A stretch of DNA of 34,464 nucleotides from Tidjanibacter sp. (lineage in GTDB: Bacteria; Bacteroidota; Bacteroidia; Bacteroidales; Rikenellaceae). The DNA lies in assembly GCA_017628305.1 (NCBI GenBank), contig JAGBZI010000007.1, positions 1 to 34,464 of the forward strand, in the 5' to 3' direction. The notes under the pieces were generated by a model. The model was not told where the DNA came from. It saw nothing but the letters and a program-made list of their open reading frames with translations, and did no database searches. The position numbers and the translations under genes were made by a program. Positions 25,974 to 33,474 of this stretch are shown piece by piece (the stretch's first letter is position 1; each line of letters starts with the position of its first letter).

Positions 25974-25999
25974 TCGTTGCTCATAACAACACAACACCT

Positions 26000-26074
26000 T
26001 GTGGCGGAGCCTTTTGGTTTGTTCTCGACTCCGCCACATACCCATCCACCGAGGAGCCGACCCTACTCGGTGGA
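26000..26074 (+). repeat. Double-hairpin spacer after lipoprotein copy 2
   Basis: Hairpin 1 is TGTGGCGGAG (26000-26009) with CTCCGCCACA (26029-26038). Hairpin 2 is TCCACCGAG (26045-26053) with CTCGGTGGA (26066-26074). The layout mirrors the spacer after copy 1. Hairpin 1 differs in sequence but is kept as a stem, while hairpin 2 is 31/34 identical. Confidence 0.65.
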
Positions 26075-26139
26075 ACAAAGGAGTGACAACTCAACAAAAA
26101 CACACACAATAACCAAAATAATCAACTACACTTTTACTA

Positions 26140-26271
26140 ATGAAAAAACTCTACACCCAGCCCTCTCTCGAGAGCCTCGAGATGACCATCGAGCAGGGCA
26201 TCGCAGCAAGCATGCAGACCGTTGACGGAATTGGCGACATCTATCTCACCGAGGAGGAGGTCAATTGGTAG
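26140..26271 (+). CDS. 43-residue peptide of the 'MKKxYxxPxxExxE' type
   Basis: A small ORF with ATG at 26140 and TAG at 26269-26271 encodes a 43-residue peptide: MKKLYTQPSLESLEM, then TIEQGIAASMQTVDGIGD and IYLTEEEVNW. It has no signal peptide or membrane helix. Short peptides starting MKK-Y-P-E and containing a central '(A)AS' step are, to my knowledge, frequent and unnamed in Bacteroidales and often lie next to lipoprotein or SusD genes. The peptide is acidic at its C-terminus. An A-rich leader like those of its neighbours precedes it, and the next lipoprotein starts 42 bp later. Function unknown. Confidence 0.65.
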   Translation: MKKLYTQPSLESLEMTIEQGIAASMQTVDGIGDIYLTEEEVNW

Positions 26272-26313
26272 TAACCCAAAGTTTTACAGAAGCTAAAAAA
26301 AAGAGAGAAAAGT

Positions 26314-27576
26314 ATGAAACAGATTTTCCGCATTTTTGCTATTGCTGCTGTAGCTTTGAGTGCAGCTGCTTGCCAGAACGATATTAACGACACCATCGCA
26401 CCCGAGGGAGAGGGTGTATCGATCCGTGTAACCATCGCCGACCAGACCCGCGTTACCCTTGGCGACTTCGAGGAGGGCAAAGGCTACAAACTCACCTTCG
26501 AGGAGGGCGACCAACTCTATGTTACTTCGGGTTGGAGCGCAGCAGGTGGCTACTATTTCACCTACTCCGCTACCGATGGCGACGAGTACATTTTCACTTG
26601 CACCGAGGAGGGCGTGAGCTCCATCGTTGGCACCAAGAGGAACATTGCTTACCTCGGCGGTAAGAAACAGGCTGATGGCGCATACAAATTCTATCCCAAC
26701 ACCGCAACCGAGAGCGTTAACGGTGCTTTGATGGTCGCCGACACCGACAACTTTGGTACCGGTACCCTCTCGTTCAGGGTTGCCCCCATTCTTAAGTTCA
26801 AATCGAACGACCCCGTAACCATTACCGCAAGTGCTTCTATTTTCTGGGATGGTAACTCGAAGAGTAGCTATACCACCAAGACTACAGGTGATTGGGTTTA
26901 CATCCCCACCAGCGCAGATGCAGATGTAACCCTAACCTTCTCTGTCTATGGTCAGGAGGTTGGTACTACCACCATCGCTATAGATGGCTACGAGAGCAAA
27001 ATCTTTAACTTTGGTGAAATCGAGACTCCCGAGGTTGAGAAAGACAATGCCAATATCACCATCGACGGTGTCTTTGCCGATTGGGATGATGTAAAAATCA
27101 ATGTTGCAACTTTGCCCGCTGACGCAACTTCCAAAACAGTTATTAAGACACTTAAAGCATATGCTGATGCAACCAATATTTATGTTTATGGCGAGATTGC
27201 AATGGAGACATCTGTAAGAATGGGCTTTGAGTTTGACCTTGATAATAATTCTTCAACAGGTGATTATATGTGGATGATGCCCAATGTAAAAGGCGAGTTC
27301 CAGATTTATGATGTGGTTTATTGCCACGATGGAGGTATTTTTAATTGGCCCATGGATCCTGCAAATATATCTAATGCAAATGTGGTCGTAAAGTCTTGTA
27401 TTGCACAGGAACTCGACGAAACTACTGCCGCTTTTGAGTTCTCGGTTGCACGCGAGCACCTCAACGCCTCTATTACAACTCCATTCATTGGTATAGGCGT
27501 ATGCTCTTGGGGCACCGCTTCGCCCTCTGGCATAATGCCTTATAGCGGCAATGCGCTCATTATCCCCGTTGAGTAA
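26314..27576 (+). CDS. Two-domain surface lipoprotein: fimbrillin-like N-terminus plus 'IDGVFADW' domain
   Basis: The 420-residue protein has a lipoprotein signal ('LSAAAC', Cys20). The N-terminal half (about 35-235) is beta-rich and reads like a fimbrillin/Mfa-like domain ('VTIADQTRVTLGDFEEGKGY', 'FEEGDQLYVTSGW'). The C-terminal half starts 'ITIDGVFADWDDVKINVATL' near 248 and belongs to the same domain family as the three neighbouring lipoproteins, ending 'GNALIIPVE'. The DNA of the C-terminal part (about 27040-27430) is visibly richer in A and T than the rest. A surface glycan-binding or adhesive role is likely (inference). Confidence 0.72.
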   Translation: MKQIFRIFAIAAVALSAAACQNDINDTIAPEGEGVSIRVTIADQTRVTLGDFEEGKGYKLTFEEGDQLYVTSGWSAAGGYYFTYSATDGDEYIFTCTEEGVSSIVGTKRNIAYLGGKKQADGAYKFYPNTATESVNGALMVADTDNFGTGTLSFRVAPILKFKSNDPVTITASASIFWDGNSKSSYTTKTTGDWVYIPTSADADVTLTFSVYGQEVGTTTIAIDGYESKIFNFGEIETPEVEKDNANITIDGVFADWDDVKINVATLPADATSKTVIKTLKAYADATNIYVYGEIAMETSVRMGFEFDLDNNSSTGDYMWMMPNVKGEFQIYDVVYCHDGGIFNWPMDPANISNANVVVKSCIAQELDETTAAFEFSVAREHLNASITTPFIGIGVCSWGTASPSGIMPYSGNALIIPVE

Positions 27577-27625
27577 TCACGACCCTTTTATAACTAAACA
27601 ATAAACCAAAAAAGCTTTTAACGAA

Positions 27626-28396
27626 ATGATTAAGAAATTGCTTGCATTTGCAGTTGTGGCTGCAATGTTCTGCGCTTGCGGCGAGAAGCCCGAGCCTACC
27701 CCTACCCCCAATCCCGACACCGACACCGAGACTCCCGAGCCCGAGGAGCCCGAGTTTAAGAGCGCTATTACCATCGACGGCGATTTCACCGATTGGGCAG
27801 CTATCACCCCCGTAGTCGCAACACTCCCCGAGGTGGGCACCCCCAAATACTCGCAGCTCAAGACCCTCAAAGCCTATGCCGACGAGTTCTTCATCTTCCT
27901 CTACATGGAGTATGACCCCTCGAACGAGGTGCGCACCATCGACCTCTTCATCAACGACGACAACGACCCCGTGACCGGTCACAAAAACCTCTCCGGCGGC
28001 TGGGAAGAGTGCGTGGGCATGATGCTTCAGGGCAGCTTCTACAACTTCAATGAGGACTACACCGTGCAGGGCACCGGCAAGTCGTGGGACCCCTCGATCT
28101 ACATGTTCGGCGGCGAGGATGGCGGCGAAGCTTGGGAGTGGGTTAACCTCGGCGTAGGTGGCGCAGCAAGCTCCTCCATCGCTACCACCCTCAACGACAC
28201 CACCTCGGCTGTGGAGATTCAGATTATCCGCGAGATGTTGCCCATGCCTCTGGCAGACACCATCGGCTTGGGTGTAATCATCGAGACCGCCGGCTGGTCG
28301 ACCATCGGCGCACTCCCCGCAATCGCTGAGGAGGACCGCATCGAGAATGGCGCAACCAACCACCTCCTGCAGCTCGACCTCCCCGCAGCAGAGTAA
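27626..28396 (+). CDS. Surface lipoprotein with 'IDGDFTDW' CBM9-like domain, copy 4
   Basis: The 256-residue protein has a lipoprotein signal ('MFCAC', Cys18), a proline/threonine/glutamate linker ('PEPTPTPNPDTDTETPEPEE') and the shared domain start 'ITIDGDFTDWAAITPVVATL'. Later landmarks are 'TLKAYADEFFIFLYMEYDP', 'IDLFINDDNDPVTGHKN' and 'AVEIQIIREMLPMPLADT', the last matching copy 1's 'YEIQIMREMVPATWADT'. It is a more distant paralogue than copies 1 and 2. The long linker suggests projection from the cell surface. A terminator-like hairpin follows at 28423-28476. Confidence 0.78.
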   Translation: MIKKLLAFAVVAAMFCACGEKPEPTPTPNPDTDTETPEPEEPEFKSAITIDGDFTDWAAITPVVATLPEVGTPKYSQLKTLKAYADEFFIFLYMEYDPSNEVRTIDLFINDDNDPVTGHKNLSGGWEECVGMMLQGSFYNFNEDYTVQGTGKSWDPSIYMFGGEDGGEAWEWVNLGVGGAASSSIATTLNDTTSAVEIQIIREMLPMPLADTIGLGVIIETAGWSTIGALPAIAEEDRIENGATNHLLQLDLPAAE

Positions 28397-28422
28397 CAGA
28401 CAACAGACTCTAAAATCACTCG

Positions 28423-28476
28423 GTGGGCCCCCAAACAAGGGTGGCAAACACCCCCTGCGGGGGCCCACACTTTTTT
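28423..28476 (+). terminator. Terminator-like hairpin after the lipoprotein cluster
   Basis: GTGGGCCCCC (28423-28432) pairs with GGGGGCCCAC (28459-28468), ten perfect GC-rich pairs around a 26-nt loop, followed by ACTTTTTT. It probably ends or attenuates transcription between the surface-protein genes and the enzyme/permease genes. The downstream genes would then need read-through or a new promoter; only a weak TATATTTA (28586-28593) is seen. Confidence 0.7.
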
Positions 28477-28612
28477 CACACTCCCCCAACCCAACAACTA
28501 CATACAACCGACCTTTGACCTTTGCCAACTCGGCCACCTACCCACAGGAGGCCCACCAAATGCAGACTACAAAACACGAAAAATATATATTTACAAAATA
28601 ACTCGCAAAACT

Positions 28613-30040
28613 ATGAAATTCAAAGCATTCGTCTTTGCAGCCGCAGCTGCTGCCGCGCTCGTTGCATGCAACCAGCCCGACCCCGTACATCCCGATCTCG
28701 ACACCGAGGGTCTTGAGGAGGTAACATACACCGCCTACTCCTACGACGATGAGCAGAAGCAGCGCATCTGCAACCCCGAGCGTGGTTTCTACTCGCAGAC
28801 CTCTTTCCGTTCGGCCACCTCGCTGAACTCGTCGGTGGTTAAGGCAAGCCGTGTGGCTGCCCGCACCCTCCACCTCACCCTCTTCTACCTCACCGACTAC
28901 ATCGATGGCGACATCTCGGCCGACTATCTGGCTGCCATGCAGACCACCTTCGACAACCTTCGCGCAGGCGGCGGTAAGGCCATCGTGAGGTTTGCCTACA
29001 AGGACGACCACAGCACCCTCAGCAAACCCTATGACGCAACGCAGGAGCTCGTGGCTCGCCACATCGAGCAGGTGACCCCCATCCTCAGCAAAAATGCCGA
29101 TGTTATCTTCACCGTGCAGGCCGGCTTCATCGGTTCGTGGGGCGAGTGGTACTACACCACCAACTTCCACCAGAACATCTCGACCGACGCACAGTATGCC
29201 GACCGCAGGAAGGTGGTTGACGGCCTCCTCGCAGCCCTGCCCAAGGATCGTCAGGTGGAGCTCCGCACCCCCAAGTTCAAAATGAAAATGTATAAAGTAG
29301 GTTTGGCCGACACCATCACCATGGCAACCGCACACAACGGCAGCGACCTGTCGCGTCTGGCCGGCCACAACGACTGCTACCTCGCATCGAGCAGCGACAC
29401 CGGCACCTTCGACGACAAACGCGGCACCGGTGACTGGCTCTTCTGGGATGCCGAGAGCCGCTACACCATCATGGGTGGTGAGACTTGTGGCACCGGCGGT
29501 GGCCTCCACCACTGCGAGAACACCCTCCAGCGCATGGCCGAGCAGCACTGGTCGTACCTCAACATCGGCTACCACGAGGGCGTGCTTAACACATGGCGCA
29601 CCGAGAAGTGCTTCAACGAGATTTTGGCTCGCATGGGCTACCGTCTGACCCTCAACAGCGCCTACTTCACCCCCGCAAGCGAGGTTGTTGCAGGTGGCGA
29701 CTTCCGCGTAGTTCTCAACATTGCCAACGGCGGTTGGGCAGCCCCCATGAACCCCCGTGGTTGCGAGCTCGTGCTCGAGGATGCAGCCGGCAAGGAGTAT
29801 GTCTACAAAATCGACACCGACCCCCGCTTCTGGTTTGAGAACACCGTCACCTCGCTGGGCACCACCATCACCCTGCCCGAGAACCTCCCCGCAGGCGAGT
29901 GCAAACTCTACCTCAACCTCCCCGACGGTTACGAGAGCCTGGCCAGCAACCCCCTCTACTCCATCCGTCTGATGCACAAAGGCAGCGGCATGTGGGACGA
30001 GGCTCGCGGCTACAACCTGCTCACCAAATTCACCATCTAA
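28613..30040 (+). CDS. DUF4874/DUF4832-type lipoprotein, putative TIM-barrel glycosidase
   Basis: The 475-residue protein has a lipoprotein signal ('ALVAC', Cys19). The N-terminal part carries 'NPERGFY' (54-60), a feature of DUF4874, then barrel-like segments 'LHLTLFYLTDY', 'GGKAIVRFAY' (120-129) and 'GFIGSWGEWYY' (171-181). The later half has DUF4832 features ('RMGYRLTLNSAYFTP', 'VVLNIANGGWAAPMNPR') with a C-terminal beta domain. Glu178 in 'GSWGEW' looks like a barrel catalytic acid, but no activity is known to me for this family. A second relative lies three genes downstream. The likely location is periplasm or cell surface. Confidence 0.72.
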   Translation: MKFKAFVFAAAAAAALVACNQPDPVHPDLDTEGLEEVTYTAYSYDDEQKQRICNPERGFYSQTSFRSATSLNSSVVKASRVAARTLHLTLFYLTDYIDGDISADYLAAMQTTFDNLRAGGGKAIVRFAYKDDHSTLSKPYDATQELVARHIEQVTPILSKNADVIFTVQAGFIGSWGEWYYTTNFHQNISTDAQYADRRKVVDGLLAALPKDRQVELRTPKFKMKMYKVGLADTITMATAHNGSDLSRLAGHNDCYLASSSDTGTFDDKRGTGDWLFWDAESRYTIMGGETCGTGGGLHHCENTLQRMAEQHWSYLNIGYHEGVLNTWRTEKCFNEILARMGYRLTLNSAYFTPASEVVAGGDFRVVLNIANGGWAAPMNPRGCELVLEDAAGKEYVYKIDTDPRFWFENTVTSLGTTITLPENLPAGECKLYLNLPDGYESLASNPLYSIRLMHKGSGMWDEARGYNLLTKFTI

Positions 30041-30074
30041 TTTTCGCATAACAAACAGTTAGACTCAAACCTTT

Positions 30075-30965
30075 ATGACTCAGGATAACACCAAAAAAGG
30101 GTGGTTGCTCTATGCGGTAATCACTCTCGTAACTTGGGGTATCTGGGGCGCCTTCAGCGAGGTGCCCGGATGTCCCTCCACCATGGTATATGTGGTGTGG
30201 GCACTCTCGATGGTTCCCTGCATGATTGTAGCCTTGTGGTTGGGCGGTTGGAAGATTTCGACCGACAAGAGGAGTGTGGTGTCTGGCGCGTTGGTGGGCC
30301 TTCTCGGCTCGGGCGGCCAGCTGTTGCTCTTCGCAGCCCTCAAGGAGGGTCCCGCCTACATCGTCTTCCCCTTCATCTCGATGTCGCCCATCGTGACCAT
30401 CATCATGAGCATGATTTTCCTCAAGGAGAAGGCCAACAAGACCCAGTGGATTGGTATCATCGTAGCACTCGTAGCTATCTTCTTCCTCTCATGGCAGGAC
30501 CCCACCGACACCAATGTCAAGGGTTACGGATGGCTCATTCTGGCCACACTTGTCTTCCTGATGTGGGGTGTTCAGGGCTACTTCTTCAAGTTCGCCAACA
30601 ACGCTATGCCCTCCGAGAGCGTATTCTGCTACCAGACCATCTGGTCGTTGGTGCTCATCCCCGTGGCACTGCTGATGACCGAGGGTGGCTGGGATGGCAT
30701 ACTTATCCCCACCTCGGTGTTCTGGACCGTCTTTGGCATCCAGATTCTCAACGCTGTGGGTGCGCTCACCATCAACTACGCCTACCGCTATGGCAAGGCA
30801 ATCATCGTGTCGCCCATGCAGGGTCTGGCCCCTGTGGTGACCATCATCATCTCCTTGGTGCTCTATGGCAAGGTTCCCGGCCCCATGCTGGCCATCGGCC
30901 TTGTGTTGGCAACCGTGGCTATCGTAGCCCTCTCGCTGGAGCCCAAGCCCAAGGAAGAGAAATAG
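30075..30965 (+). CDS. DMT superfamily (EamA/GRP-like) permease
   Basis: The 296-residue protein is almost entirely hydrophobic, with about ten membrane helices in two similar halves, as in EamA or glucose/ribose-porter members of the drug/metabolite transporter superfamily. Landmarks are 'LVTWGIWGAFSEVPGC', 'GSGGQLLLFAALKEGPAYIV', 'ISMSPIVTIIMSMIFLKEKA', 'ATLVFLMWGVQGYFFKFAN' and 'VSPMQGLAPVVTIIISLVLYG'. It sits in the inner membrane. It is the only inner-membrane transporter in the locus, so it may carry the released sugar into the cytoplasm for AgaS (inference). Gaps of 34 and 31 bp to its neighbours suggest co-transcription with the alkaline phosphatase. Confidence 0.85.
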   Translation: MTQDNTKKGWLLYAVITLVTWGIWGAFSEVPGCPSTMVYVVWALSMVPCMIVALWLGGWKISTDKRSVVSGALVGLLGSGGQLLLFAALKEGPAYIVFPFISMSPIVTIIMSMIFLKEKANKTQWIGIIVALVAIFFLSWQDPTDTNVKGYGWLILATLVFLMWGVQGYFFKFANNAMPSESVFCYQTIWSLVLIPVALLMTEGGWDGILIPTSVFWTVFGIQILNAVGALTINYAYRYGKAIIVSPMQGLAPVVTIIISLVLYGKVPGPMLAIGLVLATVAIVALSLEPKPKEEK

Positions 30966-30996
30966 TGTTCAACCCAAACAACCAAGAGGAACAATC

Positions 30997-32136
30997 ATGA
31001 AAAAACTGTGGATAATTGCGCTGGCAACCCTCGCGGTCAGCTGCGGCAACAAAGCCGGCGAGAGCGAGAAGGTTACTCACTACATCTGCCCCACCCCCTA
31101 CGAGAGTGTGGAGGTTGTACAGCCCGCCAAGGGTAAGACCCCCAAGAATATCATCTTTATGATTGGCGACGGCATGGGTCTGGAGCAGGTATCGACGGCA
31201 TGGACCGCCAACCGAGGAGAGCTCAATATGGAGCAGATGCCCTATGTTGGCCTCCAGCGTACCTACTGCCTCAACTGGCTGGTGACCGACTCGGCTGCTG
31301 CAGGTACCGCACTTGCAAGCGGCAACAAGACCAACAAGGGTATGATTGCCACCCTGCCCGACGGCACAGAGCTCGACACAATGATGGACTTTGCGAAGAG
31401 GGCCGGCAAACGCACCGGTGTGGTTGTTGTGTGCCGCCTGAACGACGCTACGCCCGCAACCTTCTGCTGCAACAACATCGATAGGGACGAGGCAGAGGAG
31501 ATTACTGCCGACTACCTCGATTGTGGTGTGGACTTCATCGCAGGTGGCGGCATGGACTATTGGCGCACCAAGCGCACCGATGGTCGCGACATCTTTGCAG
31601 AGATTGGCCAGAAGGGCTACAACACCTACGAGAGCGTGGAGGCACTGATGGGTGCCGAGGAGCTCCCCGTAGCTGCTGTGGTGGCTCCTCTGGAGTTGCC
31701 CTCGGCGCTGAGCGGCGAGAGGGGCGACATGTTCCGCCAGATGACCGCCAAGTCGCTCGAGATGCTCTCGAAGGATAACGACGAGGGCTTTGTGCTGATG
31801 GTGGAGGGCTCGTGTATCGACGATTGGCTCCACGCCAACAGGGTTGACGCCGCCGTGGAGGAGATTTTGGACTTCGACCGCGTGGTAGGCGATGTTCTCC
31901 AATGGGCCGAGAAGGATGGCGAGACTCTGGTGGTTGTTACAGCCGACCACGCCACCGGTGCTATGACTCTCCTTTGGGGCGATATTGCTACCGGCACCGT
32001 GGAGGTTAATTTTGCCAACGAGGGCCACAATGGTATGATGGTGCCCTTCTTTGCCTATGGCGCAGGTGCCGAGAAATTCGACGGTGTGATGGAGAATGCA
32101 GAGCTTTCGCAAACCATCAGCTCCTTCATAAAGTAA
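30997..32136 (+). CDS. Alkaline phosphatase family lipoprotein
   Basis: The 379-residue protein has a lipoprotein signal ('LAVSC', Cys16) and all main alkaline phosphatase motifs: 'IFMIGDGMG' with metal ligand Asp58, the nucleophile Ser99 in 'TDSAAAGTALASG', 'VVVVCRLNDATPATF', 'FIAGGGMDYW', 'LMVEGSCIDDW', 'TADHATGAM' with Asp317 and His318, and a late 'NEGHNGMM' histidine. It hydrolyses phosphate monoesters (or diesters in some relatives) outside the cytoplasm. Placement inside a glycan locus, with a PHP-domain lipoprotein also near, hints at phosphate-bearing glycans or sugar phosphates as substrates (inference). Confidence 0.92.
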   Translation: MKKLWIIALATLAVSCGNKAGESEKVTHYICPTPYESVEVVQPAKGKTPKNIIFMIGDGMGLEQVSTAWTANRGELNMEQMPYVGLQRTYCLNWLVTDSAAAGTALASGNKTNKGMIATLPDGTELDTMMDFAKRAGKRTGVVVVCRLNDATPATFCCNNIDRDEAEEITADYLDCGVDFIAGGGMDYWRTKRTDGRDIFAEIGQKGYNTYESVEALMGAEELPVAAVVAPLELPSALSGERGDMFRQMTAKSLEMLSKDNDEGFVLMVEGSCIDDWLHANRVDAAVEEILDFDRVVGDVLQWAEKDGETLVVVTADHATGAMTLLWGDIATGTVEVNFANEGHNGMMVPFFAYGAGAEKFDGVMENAELSQTISSFIK

Positions 32137-32196
32137 TAGGACTCTACATACATTGAGTAAATAAACAACTCCTACTAATTTAAAACAATACAGACG

Positions 32197-33465
32197 ATGA
32201 AAAACATGTGGATGGCCCTTGCGGCAATTTTGTCCTTCACCGCCTGCGTGATGGAAGATGAGGATTTCCCCGACTATACAAGGGTGGATCTCCAGAGTGA
32301 AATTACGGGTGTGCAGCCCATGACAGGCCTTGTGGTGTGGAACACCTCGAGCGCCAACAAACAGGATTATGTGCAGTTGGAGTTCTCCTATATGCTCTAC
32401 AACGATGTGTGCAAGGAGAAGGATGTCTTCGACTGGACCCCCATGGACCGACTGCTGGAGCAGGTTGCCTCGCGCGGCAATCAGGCCATCGTGAGGTTCC
32501 GCTACACCTACCCCGGCTACAAATCGGCCGTGCCCGACTACATCAAGGCTCTGCCCGACTATGAGGTGCGCAACTCCAAGAGCGAGGGTAGGGATACCGA
32601 GTTCCCCGATTGGCGCCACCCCGAGCTCCAGAGGTTCCACAAGGAGTTCCACCGCAGGTTTGCCGAGCGCTACGACAAAGACCCCCGCTTGGCCTTTGCT
32701 CAGACCGGCTATGGTCTGTGGGCCGAGTACCACATCTACGACGGACTCTTCATCAAGGGCCAAACCTTCCCCAGCAAGGAGTTCCAAAATGAGTTCTTCC
32801 TCGGCATGAAGGAGTGGTTCGACGACTGCTCATGGAGCATCTCGATTGATGCGGGCGACAGCGTCTATGGCCCCTTCGCACAGTTCCCCGAGCTGCTGGA
32901 GCTTGAGTTTGGCAACTTCGACGACTCGTTTATGTGCGAGGACCACGACGGCTACAACACCCGTATGTGGAAGAAATTTGGCGAGGAGAGGTACAAACAC
33001 TCCCCCTTTGGCGGCGAGTTTAGCTACTACACCGACTCCGACCAGAAGCATTGCCTCGATAGGGAGGGTATGCACGGCCGCGTGTTTGAAGACGAGGTGG
33101 CCAAGTTCCACATGACTTACATCATGGCCAACGACCAGCCCCGCTACCAGAAGGCCGACCGCCTCACGGAGGCCGGCATGGCTATGGGCTATAAGTTCAC
33201 CATCGAGGACTACCGCGTGAAGGGCTCATCGGTGGCCATCCAGATTGCCAACACCGGCGTTGCCCCCATCTACCGCGATGCATGGGTAGCAGTGGGTGGC
33301 GTGCGTGGCGAGGTGAACTTGCGTAACCTCATGCCCGGCGAAAACGCTTGGGTGACTATCGACAACTGCTACACCAAGGGTGCTGTGCCCACCATCGAGT
33401 GCGACCACTTGGTGCAGGGCCAGAAGATTGAGTATGCCGCCAATGTTGTAGCGGGCAAAAAATAG
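32197..33465 (+). CDS. DUF4832-type lipoprotein, putative TIM-barrel glycosidase, second copy
   Basis: The 422-residue protein has a lipoprotein signal ('SFTAC', Cys17) and a barrel-like pattern related to the 28613 gene product: 'LEFSYMLYNDV', 'QAIVRFRYTYPG' (96-107), 'AFAQTGYGLWAEYHIYDG' (167-183), 'WSISIDAGDS', then 'GMAMGYKFTIEDYRV' and a C-terminal beta domain ('VAIQIANTGVAPIYRDAWVA'). Glu177 in 'GLWAEY' lines up with Glu178 in 'GSWGEW' of the first copy. It resembles family proteins annotated only as DUF4832 or beta-galactosidase-like. A hydrolytic role on the imported glycan is an inference. Confidence 0.65.
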   Translation: MKNMWMALAAILSFTACVMEDEDFPDYTRVDLQSEITGVQPMTGLVVWNTSSANKQDYVQLEFSYMLYNDVCKEKDVFDWTPMDRLLEQVASRGNQAIVRFRYTYPGYKSAVPDYIKALPDYEVRNSKSEGRDTEFPDWRHPELQRFHKEFHRRFAERYDKDPRLAFAQTGYGLWAEYHIYDGLFIKGQTFPSKEFQNEFFLGMKEWFDDCSWSISIDAGDSVYGPFAQFPELLELEFGNFDDSFMCEDHDGYNTRMWKKFGEERYKHSPFGGEFSYYTDSDQKHCLDREGMHGRVFEDEVAKFHMTYIMANDQPRYQKADRLTEAGMAMGYKFTIEDYRVKGSSVAIQIANTGVAPIYRDAWVAVGGVRGEVNLRNLMPGENAWVTIDNCYTKGAVPTIECDHLVQGQKIEYAANVVAGKK

Positions 33466-33474
33466 CAACCATCT

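Noticed and set aside
30101..31000. 299-codon frame overlapping the DMT permease in another phase
   Set aside because: The product is His/Arg-rich with no membrane pattern, while the frame at 30075 gives a clean ten-helix permease.
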